From assembly GCF_022484265.1 (NCBI RefSeq), contig NZ_JAKVLR010000001.1:2232001-2296000 (forward strand): a DNA stretch of 64,000 nucleotides, written 5' to 3'. A program made the translations under genes and the position numbers. Source of the DNA: Companilactobacillus sp. (lineage in GTDB: Bacteria; Bacillota; Bacilli; Lactobacillales; Lactobacillaceae). Positions 17,488 to 24,890 of this stretch are shown here, piece after piece (positions within the stretch are counted from its first letter, which is position 1; every line of letters starts with the position of its first letter). The notes under the pieces are model-generated. The model made no database searches, was not told the DNA's origin, and saw nothing but the letters and a program-made list of their open reading frames with translations.

Positions 17488-18201
17488 CTAGCTTTCAGCG
17501 TCGTGGATGGCGCCCAAGATGTCTTCATTTGAAAAATCATGTTTCATATATGATTCACTGTGAGTTGGCAAATGTTGTTCCAAACTGTCGAATTGTTGGA
17601 AACTAACAGTTCCTGATACTGACGTGAATTCTAAGATATGGCCACCAAAATCGTGTGAGTCTGACATGAAGTGACTGTGGAATCCGCCAACAGCAGCTCC
17701 GTCAAAAATTTGTGGAGAGTAATAACTCAACAAAGTACCGTCAACTGTTTCGCGGTCAAAGATGCTTTGTTTTTCAGCCGTGATAGCCAAAGTATCGTAA
17801 GGCTTTGTTGACTTTTGAACAGCACGAGTCTTCATGTTTTTGAAAGTTCCTTTAATGATGACTGAGTAAAAAGTATTTGCACTGGCAGTTTTTTCATCGA
17901 TGAGCTTTTGTAGATTGTCTCGTTTGATGTCATTTACGTCGACTAATTCTTGATATGAAGCAAAGTGACTATTGGCAAAAGGTAACATGAATGAATCTTT
18001 CACAATATTAACATTTCCCTTGCCATCGACTTGATAGGGAACGCCATCTAAGATGATCAGTTCTCCGTCAAGTCCTTCGCCAGTTCCGATTCCGGTATCG
18101 CCGTGTGCCAATAATTCTTTCATTGGCAAAGTGCCGTCCAGGAGTCCGGGAACTAAGAGTGCCAGAGTTCCATGTTGATATAAAACGTTTGTGTTAGTCA
18201 T
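17488..18201 (-). CDS. alsD: alpha-acetolactate decarboxylase
   Basis: A 237-residue zinc enzyme that converts 2-acetolactate to acetoin. It has the metal-binding histidines in GGFHSHFMSDSHDFGGHILEF (quoted from the C-terminal half; the final residues vary) and the conserved GEGLDGELIILDG stretch near the N-terminus. It is the second gene of alsS-alsD, 16 bases downstream, with GAAAGGAAATCTAC before ATG 18201. Together they divert pyruvate to neutral acetoin under acid stress or pyruvate excess. Confidence 0.96.
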   Translation of the reverse strand: MTNTNVLYQHGTLALLVPGLLDGTLPMKELLAHGDTGIGTGEGLDGELIILDGVPYQVDGKGNVNIVKDSFMLPFANSHFASYQELVDVNDIKRDNLQKLIDEKTASANTFYSVIIKGTFKNMKTRAVQKSTKPYDTLAITAEKQSIFDRETVDGTLLSYYSPQIFDGAAVGGFHSHFMSDSHDFGGHILEFTSVSGTVSFQQFDSLEQHLPTHSESYMKHDFSNEDILGAIHDAES

Positions 18202-18217
18202 GTAGATTTCCTTTCTG

Positions 18218-19888
18218 TTAGTTCACGTAGTCGTCTAATAATGTTGATAGTAATTTAATATTATCACTGTAATCAACAGGAATGTCGATCACGGTTGGGC
18301 CTTGTTTAGCAAAGGCCATCTTCAAGGCACCTTCTAGTTCGTCAGCTTTATTGATGTGAATACCTGTAGCACCGAAACTTTCGGCATATTTGGCAAAGTC
18401 AACTGAACCGATATCAACACCAGAGTTACGACCGTATTTAGCTTCTTCTTGGAATTTAACCATGTCGTAGTAACCGTCGTTCCAAACTAATTGGACGATG
18501 TTTAGGTTCAAACGAACGGCAGTTTCAAGTTCTTGACCTGAGAATAAGAAACCACCATCACCAGCGACTGAGACTACTGGTTGGTCAGGTCGTTCAAGAG
18601 CGGCAGCGATTGCCCAAGGCAAGGCTACACCAAGTGTTTGCATACCATTACTGAATAGTAAGTGTCTTGGCTTGTAGCTTCTGAAGTGACGTGCCATCCA
18701 GATGTAGTGCGAACCAACGTCAACGGTAACCGTTGTGTCGTCGTTAACTTGGTTTTGCAAAGTGTGGATGATCTCAAGTGGGTGAACGCCCTTAGCAGAT
18801 TTTCTTTCTGGAACGGCGTCTTTTGAAAGGAAGTTATCTTGCATTTGGTGCAAGTGTTGTTTCATATCGTCGTTTAAAGAAATGTCAGGTAAATCTTTGC
18901 TTAACTGATTTAAAGTTTTGGCAATATCGGCTTGAACGACTAGCTCTGGTTGATATTCATTTGAAATTTCTGGAGCAATACTATCAAGGTTGATGATTTC
19001 TCCAGTTCTGTCGACATTCCAAAGACGAGCTTCGTATTCAACAGGGTCATAGCCAATTGCGATTACTAAGTCGCTTTCTTTAAGGATTGCATCACCGATT
19101 TGATTTCTGAATAAACCAACACGACCGTAGTAGTTACGTTCGAGGTCGCGGTTGATAACACCAGCACCCTGGAAGGTTTCCACAACTGGAATCGAGAACT
19201 GGTTTAAAAAGTTTTGGATCGATTCAGTCACAGCCTGATCAGATGAACGCATACCAGCTAGAATTACTGGCAATTTAGCTTTTTTCAACTTAGCGATGAT
19301 CTTGTCGATTGTTTCTTGGTCAGCACCGCCTTGCTTGATTGGTGTTAGGGGCTTGATTGTTTCAGTAGTTACTTCGTCGTCTAAGACGTCTTTTGGAAGC
19401 GAGACGAAAGTTGCTCCAGATTTAGGAGCCATGGCAGTTTGATAAGCATTCGCAAAAGTTTCTGAGATGTTGTTTGAGTCTTGGACTTCAACGCTGTCCT
19501 TTGTGGCAGTACTCAAAAGTTCCTTACTAGGGATACTTTGATGAGTTAATCTAGCAACGTCATTTCTAGGAACTTGTCCACCTAAAGCAACCACAGGGTC
19601 ACCTTCAGAAGTTGCTGTGATCAGACCAGTTGCCAGGTTTGAAACGCCAGGTCCTGATGTTGTTGCGACAACGCCAGGTTTACCAGTCAAACGACCGATA
19701 CCTGATGCAATAAATGCAGCGTTTTGTTCATGTCTTGTGATGATTAATTTGGGTGCCTTAGGATTGTTGCTGTATTGCATCAAATCAAATAATTTATCGA
19801 CCTTTGCACCAGGTAAACCAAATACGTATTTGATTCCTTGGTTGATCATTGATTCGAATAATGCGTCTGCACCAGTTTTCTTTGCCAT
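18218..19888 (-). CDS. alsS: catabolic acetolactate synthase
   Basis: A 556-residue thiamine-diphosphate enzyme that condenses two pyruvates to 2-acetolactate. It has three domains: PYR (conserved Glu in TRHEQNAAF), a central domain without the full FAD-binding conservation of the anabolic IlvB, and a PP domain with GDGGFLFSGQELETAVRL (the G-D-G...N ThDP/Mg motif). It is the single-subunit catabolic type, with no ilvN nearby. GGAGACATT precedes ATG 19888. A divergent MarR gene and a palindrome in the shared promoter suggest dedicated control. Its co-factor may be supplied by the thiamine salvage genes at 37.6 kb. Confidence 0.96.
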   Translation of the reverse strand: MAKKTGADALFESMINQGIKYVFGLPGAKVDKLFDLMQYSNNPKAPKLIITRHEQNAAFIASGIGRLTGKPGVVATTSGPGVSNLATGLITATSEGDPVVALGGQVPRNDVARLTHQSIPSKELLSTATKDSVEVQDSNNISETFANAYQTAMAPKSGATFVSLPKDVLDDEVTTETIKPLTPIKQGGADQETIDKIIAKLKKAKLPVILAGMRSSDQAVTESIQNFLNQFSIPVVETFQGAGVINRDLERNYYGRVGLFRNQIGDAILKESDLVIAIGYDPVEYEARLWNVDRTGEIINLDSIAPEISNEYQPELVVQADIAKTLNQLSKDLPDISLNDDMKQHLHQMQDNFLSKDAVPERKSAKGVHPLEIIHTLQNQVNDDTTVTVDVGSHYIWMARHFRSYKPRHLLFSNGMQTLGVALPWAIAAALERPDQPVVSVAGDGGFLFSGQELETAVRLNLNIVQLVWNDGYYDMVKFQEEAKYGRNSGVDIGSVDFAKYAESFGATGIHINKADELEGALKMAFAKQGPTVIDIPVDYSDNIKLLSTLLDDYVN

Positions 19889-19943
19889 AATGTCTCCTTG
19901 TTTATCTGTGTTTAAGATGTTATTGTTTAAAGATAAATCGTAT

Positions 19944-19961
19944 GTGTTGATTTGTCAACAC
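19944..19961. promoter_or_regulatory. operator candidate between alsS and marR
   Basis: GTGTTGA-TTTG-TCAACAC, a perfect 7-base inverted repeat in the 92-base divergent gap. Its position and size fit a MarR-dimer operator acting on both alsSD and the marR gene. Confidence 0.65.
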
Positions 19962-19980
19962 GTAACAACTGGAGAAGAAT

Positions 19981-20409
19981 ATGAAAAATATCGGCTACCT
20001 CGCTCAAGACATTTCGATCCTGCACCGACAGTATTATAAGGATACTCGTGAACAGTTCGATGCTTTAAAATTAAATCCTACCGCTGCCTGTATTTTGCTG
20101 TCGATTGGTGACTATCCTGAAATTACGCAAAATCATGTTGCTCGTCTTTTAGTTGTTGATAAAGGATTGGCTACTCGTGAGATCAATAAGATGGAAAAAC
20201 TTGGCTATCTCAGTAAGCATAATGGGGTGGGTAAGACTAAGGTGCTTTTATTGACGGAGCTTGGCCAAAAAGTTGTGGATGAGGTGCAGTCGATTCGGAC
20301 GAAGTGGTGGCAGCAAAAGTTTTCTGAGACTGGTCTCAATTCTGACAGTCCATTGTTGAAGACGATTGAGACAGTTGTGGATACAATTGTGGAGCCACTT
20401 GAGGGGTAG
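19981..20409 (+). CDS. MarR family regulator divergent from alsSD
   Basis: A 142-residue MarR protein. Helices 1-2 are followed by a winged helix (about 45-105, ITQNHVARLLVVDKGLATRE then the wing around KHNGVGKTKVLLLTELG) and a C-terminal dimerisation helix. ACTGGAGAAGAATATG is a good ribosome site. It is divergent from alsS with a shared 18-base palindrome, so it probably controls acetoin production and itself. The ligand is unknown. Other als regulators (AlsR) are LysR type, so this is a different solution. Confidence 0.85.
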   Translation: MKNIGYLAQDISILHRQYYKDTREQFDALKLNPTAACILLSIGDYPEITQNHVARLLVVDKGLATREINKMEKLGYLSKHNGVGKTKVLLLTELGQKVVDEVQSIRTKWWQQKFSETGLNSDSPLLKTIETVVDTIVEPLEG

Positions 20410-20421
20410 AGGTGGAATGCC

Positions 20422-20573
20422 GACTTCGGGGTGGTTCCGCTATTTCGGCGCTGGCATCATTGATTGTTCGTTGGCGTAGCCAACATTTTAGACGGTAGCG
20501 CACGCGCCAAAGGCGGCGTACGTTCCATAATTTATTTCACGGCTTAGGCCGAACGCTACACCACCCCGAAGTC
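20422..20573. repeat. structured intergenic element, family A copy 1
   Basis: Perfect outer arms GACTTCGGGGTGGT (20422-20435) and ACCACCCCGAAGTC (20560-20573). An inner arm TTTCGGC pairs with GCCGAA. Inside is a 66-base core (about 20464-20529) with hairpins GTTGGC-GTA-GCCAAC and GCGCC-AAA-GGCG, shared with copies at 22.31 and 50.31 kb. The shell is shared with the copy at 56.53 kb, as is a tail after the right arm (TAAATAGAGTTA..., about 20574-20625). No coding potential seen. Confidence 0.85.
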
Positions 20574-20754
20574 TAAATAGAGTTAGTCAAAATCTCTTTT
20601 CCCCTAGTTAAAAAGGGTATGTGAATTTTATTGGCAAAGACTATGAGTTTAGTCTGTTCACTTGTTGTATAGTCTCAAATATTGGAATACTTTTAATTCA
20701 TCCATGTTAGAATTTACTGAACGCATAAAATCACCTTGTTAAAGGAGCTTTTCT
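20574..20754. promoter_or_regulatory. leader region of the 499-residue gene
   Basis: Holds the family A tail, a hairpin AGACTA-TGAGTT-TAGTCT (20639-20656) and a probable promoter near TTGGAATAC ... TTAGAAT before the ribosome site AAAGGAG. Nothing else recognised. Confidence 0.4.
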
Positions 20755-22254
20755 ATGGATACTTTTGATTCGCATTCACTTGACCGTGATTATATTTTTT
20801 TGCAGGACAATCATTTGAAACAACTTTCTCAGGATGATCTTGTTCAGTTATTGGACGATTATTACAATAGCGACAATAAAGTTGTTGATATCTTGAGTCG
20901 TCATCATCTTTCAATGCGTCCTGGTGATCTCAGTCGCGAACTTCCTTATATTAAAATTGAAGAACGTTGTCCGTATGACAATTCACGACTGCTTGAACAA
21001 ATTCCTTCTAAGACTCGGACACAGAATTGGCTTAATAATAAAATCTGTCGGCAATGTGGCCATACAGTTTATTATCAAACTAATTATTTGTGCGATTGTT
21101 TTGGATGCCAGGAGAAACGTAGTGAATTTCGCGATGATTTGGCAAAAATGGGGACGAAAATTTCCAAGCAGAAAAAGGATTATCAAAAACTTTCATTAGA
21201 ATCTAAAGTTGATTTATCTGCTTTTATTAAAATGGATAATAATCCATTTGGCTACAGAAAAGTAGGAGTTACCCATAAAAATACTGACACCGGCTTTTTA
21301 ATCACTGAATCTTTGAAAGAACAAAAATTGATTTATCCTTCACGCGATAATGATCCTGAGGATTTTGATAAGATTGATTTTAAAAGTATGAGTTATCGCG
21401 GGAATTGGGAAGAAATCAATTGGGAGTTAAATATTAAAGTACTCAATTATGACTATCGGCAAACGCTAGATACCGTCGAGTACATGATGTTAAATCAAGA
21501 CTTGGATGATTTTGAAGTTGAAAGTTTGTATCGGAAGATAGCAATCGAGTCGCTGACTAATTATTTTTTATATTCCACCGAGTTTTTATCGTATGCGACT
21601 CCATCAAAAGAAACAGTTCAACAGGTAGTTCAAGAATTACTGAGCGAATATACTCCGGAAATGTTTTTGGAAACAATCTTGAGTACTTTGCACAATTATG
21701 ACCTGCTAGCTAAAAACCGTGAAAAACTATTTGAAAAAAAGGGTTTTATGAATCTAGTTCAGAATGAAATCAAAAAGACTAAAAAGAGTAAGGGGACGGG
21801 GCGTCCTGCAGAAAAACGTAGCATTGAAGCTGCTGAACTGTTATCAGATCCTAAGGCGGATGCCTTTTTTGAAAATGTCGTTGATGATCCAGCTTGGATG
21901 GGAAAGATGATTCCTGCAGAGAACGATTCTGCTCAAAAGTTACCAGCACACGAATTGGAAGCAATGATTGATTATGTCGAGGATGATATTTCGATAATCC
22001 CTGAAGAATTGGCAGGTGCCAAATCATACTCCATCACTGAACACGGAATACTAGTTAACTACAAACTTGGAACGATCATGTACTCTGACCAATTGTCGTT
22101 ATATAAATTAGCAAAGGAAAAAAATTTGTTGTCAGAGGGATCAGATTGGTGGTCCACAAACGGATTTAATTTCACCGTTGAAAAATTTTATTCATTGAAA
22201 TTTTTACTCGAATTAGCAAAAACATTGACTAATAGCAATATCAAACAAAAATAA
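20755..22254 (+). CDS. uncharacterised protein with an N-terminal zinc ribbon
   Basis: A 499-residue soluble protein I do not recognise. Residues about 69-122 carry a cysteine cluster: ERCPYD, then KICRQCGH, then YLCDCFGCQEKR. This looks like one or two zinc ribbons of the kind found in nucleic-acid binding proteins. A basic, lysine-rich segment with GTGRPAEKRS lies around residue 345, possibly a flexible or DNA-contacting linker. The rest is acidic and helical and ends in a Trp-rich C-terminal domain (SDWWSTNGFNF). AAAGGAGCTTTTCT precedes ATG 20755. It stands alone and is flanked on both sides by family A elements, which suggests acquisition or a functional link. Confidence 0.75.
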   Translation: MDTFDSHSLDRDYIFLQDNHLKQLSQDDLVQLLDDYYNSDNKVVDILSRHHLSMRPGDLSRELPYIKIEERCPYDNSRLLEQIPSKTRTQNWLNNKICRQCGHTVYYQTNYLCDCFGCQEKRSEFRDDLAKMGTKISKQKKDYQKLSLESKVDLSAFIKMDNNPFGYRKVGVTHKNTDTGFLITESLKEQKLIYPSRDNDPEDFDKIDFKSMSYRGNWEEINWELNIKVLNYDYRQTLDTVEYMMLNQDLDDFEVESLYRKIAIESLTNYFLYSTEFLSYATPSKETVQQVVQELLSEYTPEMFLETILSTLHNYDLLAKNREKLFEKKGFMNLVQNEIKKTKKSKGTGRPAEKRSIEAAELLSDPKADAFFENVVDDPAWMGKMIPAENDSAQKLPAHELEAMIDYVEDDISIIPEELAGAKSYSITEHGILVNYKLGTIMYSDQLSLYKLAKEKNLLSEGSDWWSTNGFNFTVEKFYSLKFLLELAKTLTNSNIKQK

Positions 22255-22425
22255 GGAGCTCTGCTTGCGCAGGTGCTCCTTATTTCTTTAGGTCATCTGG
22301 ATCAGCAACCTTGGTTGTTCGTTGGCGTAGCCAACATTTTAAACGGTAGCGCACGCGCCAAAGGCGACGTACGTTCCATAATCTATAATAAGTAATTCTA
22401 CCTTTTACGAGTGCTCCTTATTTTT
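22247..22425. repeat. structured intergenic element, family A copy 2
   Basis: Perfect outer arms AAAAATAAGGAGC (22247-22259) and GCTCCTTATTTTT (22413-22425), which also reach into the ends of both flanking genes. A second GCTCCTTATTT at 22274-22284 makes a local terminator-like hairpin with the left arm. The 66-base core at about 22313-22378 matches copies 1 and 3 closely, including GTTGGCGTAGCCAAC and GCGCACGCGCCAAAGGCGAC. Confidence 0.82.
22285..22310 (-). pseudogene. duplicated 3' end fragment of the CDF transporter gene
   Basis: On the minus strand this stretch reads ADPDDLKK-stop, the same residues as the end of the CDF protein (PDPDDLKK-stop). The surrounding bases (GTGCTCCTTATTTCTTTAGGTC here versus GTGCTCCTTATTTTTTCAGG there, partial) are also alike. 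About 33 bases are shared, with the family A core between the two copies. Confidence 0.6.
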
Positions 22426-23410
22426 TCAGGTCGTCAGGATCAGGTATTATCGTCACTGTTACATCAAAGACGTCGAAATCCTTGTGTAGCTTTCGTTCGA
22501 TTTTTTCATTCGTGTGATAGATTTCCATGGCTGTTGCCTTTGGGTCGACCATGATAAAGATGTCTACGATTAGTAGGTTGCCGTTGTAGCGACTTCTCAA
22601 GTCCACTACTTTATGGACTTTTTTAAACTGCTCGACCTCGGCTTTTAATTGTGATTCCAACTTTGGGTCGACATAGTCGGCCAGGTTCAACGTCGACTCT
22701 TGAAAAATTTGTAATCCTTGCCATAAGATGAATCCGCCGATCAAGACACTGACAGCTCCATCAAGCCAGGCTAAATTTAAGAAAAACGATATTAAAACAG
22801 TTATCGTGGTGCCTAAACTAGTTACGACATCGCCCAAGCTGTCTTTTGAAGCGGCCATTAATGAAGCGTTGCCGATTTTTTTACCATAGTGGCGATTGAT
22901 GTAAAATTCGCCAAACATCATTACCGTCGCGATTCCGGCACCTAAGGCTGACATTAGATTAGGACTGGATTTGTCTTCGAGGTGGAACAAACCAATGATT
23001 CCGGTGATGATGATCTGTAGAGAGATCAATAAAATAATGAAGCTAGTTACCAATGTAAAAACTGTTTCTAGTCTGAATCGCGATAGTTGTAAGGTATCCT
23101 TGCTGCGGACGCTTTTGGTCGGTAATTGTTTGCCGATGATGTCATCGTCATTAACATTGGTAGCTTCCCACAATCCAAAAATCAAGACACCTGTTGAAAT
23201 GACGCCAGATAAATTGTTCAAAGCATCAGCTTTCAAGGCTTGAGAATTTCCGATAATAGAAAGCCAGTATTCGATAATGGTAATTAAGATATAGATCGAG
23301 ACGTTGATCCACAGATACTTGATTGCAGACTGCAACTTATCGATCTCTTTTTGACGTTCAATTGTTTGATGATGCGTTTCCCGTAATAAATATTTCGTTA
23401 AACGATTCAT
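22418..23410 (-). CDS. cation diffusion facilitator (CDF) family metal transporter
   Basis: A 330-residue CDF protein with about six helices and a cytosolic C-terminal ferredoxin-like domain (from about 240). It exports divalent metal by proton antiport. The helix 2 metal site reads ALKADALNNLSGV and the helix 5 site MAASKDSLGDVVTSLG, the D-x-x-x-D-type residues of the family. The substituted first position leaves Zn, Mn or Fe open. ATG 23410 is chosen for TTGGAGAATTAAT upstream; a GTG seven codons earlier lacks a site. The last codons lie inside a family A arm, and a copy of the gene end lies downstream. Confidence 0.88.
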   Translation of the reverse strand: MNRLTKYLLRETHHQTIERQKEIDKLQSAIKYLWINVSIYILITIIEYWLSIIGNSQALKADALNNLSGVISTGVLIFGLWEATNVNDDDIIGKQLPTKSVRSKDTLQLSRFRLETVFTLVTSFIILLISLQIIITGIIGLFHLEDKSSPNLMSALGAGIATVMMFGEFYINRHYGKKIGNASLMAASKDSLGDVVTSLGTTITVLISFFLNLAWLDGAVSVLIGGFILWQGLQIFQESTLNLADYVDPKLESQLKAEVEQFKKVHKVVDLRSRYNGNLLIVDIFIMVDPKATAMEIYHTNEKIERKLHKDFDVFDVTVTIIPDPDDLKK

Positions 23411-23571
23411 ATTAATTCTCCAATAGTTCACTTTGACTCAATTATAGATTTTTCACTCAGAAATTAAAGAAAATAAAGTCTTAGTTGGATGCAATATTAG
23501 TCAAAAATAATGATATTATTGAATTGAAATATAAGAATATTAATGAATTTTCCACGATTGGGGATGACAAT

Positions 23572-24210
23572 ATGAAGAATTCAAAAATGGCCTTGATCAG
23601 TTGGATTTTTATCTTCTTGTTGGTAGTGACTGAAATAGTTGCTGCCGTAATGATGGCACTGAATCAAAGTTATTTTGGGGTAGTAGTGCATATTTTGATT
23701 GGGGCGGCATTTTTGATAATTGGACTGCGAGCTACGTCACGAGTCCATTTTCAAAATGACATCAGTAAAAACTTTTTTTCAAAAAATTATGTTTACACGT
23801 TATTAACAACTAATTTAATTATGCTGCTAGTAATTTCGATTCACGACGTTGACCACATGAGACAGGCGATGAGCTGGGGATACCATTTCACAGTTCTATT
23901 GTTGCTAGTTAACATCATCGTTTACTTGCCAAACTTGATCTCAATGTATTTAGTCGGAAAGGACAAATTCAGCGGGATCATCTGGTCAGCTGTCAGTGGT
24001 CCGTTGATTGCAATCGGTTTCTTGAAACTACATTTATTAGGAGCCTGGATACCAGTTTGGGGCCCATGGAACCGTTCGTTCTTCGCACTTGGAGTGGACA
24101 AATTGAGCTGGTGGATTTTAGCCATCACAGCATTTGTCGGCGTGGCAACTAGCATGATTGCAATTTATTGTTTAGGCAGAGTGCAGGATAGAGAGAAATA
24201 CGTTAAGTAA
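23572..24210 (+). CDS. integral membrane protein, unknown function
   Basis: A 212-residue protein with about six hydrophobic helices and short loops. A polar motif SIHDVDHMRQAMSWGYHFT, rich in His and Asp, lies between helices 3 and 4 and could bind metal or be catalytic. ATG 23572 is used because GGGGATG lies upstream. The frame is open for 29 more codons without a ribosome site. It stands alone between the CDF gene and the AbiL-like operon and ends at a strong terminator. No family recognised. Confidence 0.7.
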   Translation: MKNSKMALISWIFIFLLVVTEIVAAVMMALNQSYFGVVVHILIGAAFLIIGLRATSRVHFQNDISKNFFSKNYVYTLLTTNLIMLLVISIHDVDHMRQAMSWGYHFTVLLLLVNIIVYLPNLISMYLVGKDKFSGIIWSAVSGPLIAIGFLKLHLLGAWIPVWGPWNRSFFALGVDKLSWWILAITAFVGVATSMIAIYCLGRVQDREKYVK

Positions 24211-24226
24211 AATAATTTTACAATAT

Positions 24227-24263
24227 AAAAGCCATTTGGAGTTTGAATTCCAAATGGCTTTTT
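24227..24263. terminator. bidirectional terminator
   Basis: AAAAGCCATTTGGA pairs with TCCAAATGGCTTTT between the convergent membrane protein and RloB-like genes. Confidence 0.88.
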
Positions 24264-24876
24264 AAAATTTGTCAGTGGTAAATATCTCGGGAAGAAATTC
24301 ATTTACATTGGTGAAGGGATTAGGTAGAGACTCCCTATTCTGATTAATGGAGAGTCGATCAGCATTTGCCATTGCAACATTAACTTTATTTGCTAAATAT
24401 GGGCTAAGATCATTTCCCTTAAAACGTTCATAATCCGTGTTGAAATATTTTTTCTTGGACAATTTTGTATATAATTCTTGTTTTGTATAGGACTTGGAAA
24501 CTGGTTCAAAGTGCATTAAGATCCAAATCTCAAAATTGATATTTGAAAAAATTATTTTGATACCATTTCTTTTGGCAAATTTTCGGCATCTCAAAAGTTC
24601 AGCGTATTCAATATTGTCACCATCAAAAACGACATAGGTACTTTCAATGACGAACCTCGTATTCTTTTTGCCTATAGATTCTAAGCTTTTGTTTGAAGCA
24701 ATTGCACGTTGAAGCAATTTCATGTGCGATGAATTCTCATTCTTGATCAAGATTGAATTGACATTGAAGCCTCGATACTTTTCTTTTAACATTTCGAAAT
24801 ATCTCAACTCAGTTTCGCCTTCACAGTAAATAGCCGTTCTTTTTTTTAAACGTAAATGCCTCGATTTTCTGCCCAT
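24262..24876 (-). CDS. RloB-like protein (AbiLii-type effector)
   Basis: A 204-residue protein of the RloB family. Recognisable points are a basic start (MGRKSRHLRLKKR), IYCEGETELRYFEML (acidic E-G-x-T-E motif near residue 19), VVFDGDNIE (D-x-D motif), and FSNINFEIWILMHFE, the S-N-x-x-F-E-x-W-x-L-x-H-F signature. The E and D-x-D motifs point to a Toprim-related nuclease fold. It follows the AAA ATPase by 14 bases in one operon. RloA/RloB-type pairs occur as AbiL abortive infection systems and beside type I restriction genes. It is therefore probably the toxic arm of a phage defence pair. Function in this strain is inferred. Confidence 0.82.
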   Translation of the reverse strand: MGRKSRHLRLKKRTAIYCEGETELRYFEMLKEKYRGFNVNSILIKNENSSHMKLLQRAIASNKSLESIGKKNTRFVIESTYVVFDGDNIEYAELLRCRKFAKRNGIKIIFSNINFEIWILMHFEPVSKSYTKQELYTKLSKKKYFNTDYERFKGNDLSPYLANKVNVAMANADRLSINQNRESLPNPFTNVNEFLPEIFTTDKF

Positions 24877-24890
24877 TACAAAACTCCATA

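Noticed and set aside
20422..22425. CRISPR array
   Set aside because: The repeated cores are single, 2 kb and 28 kb apart, with internal hairpins and no regular spacers.
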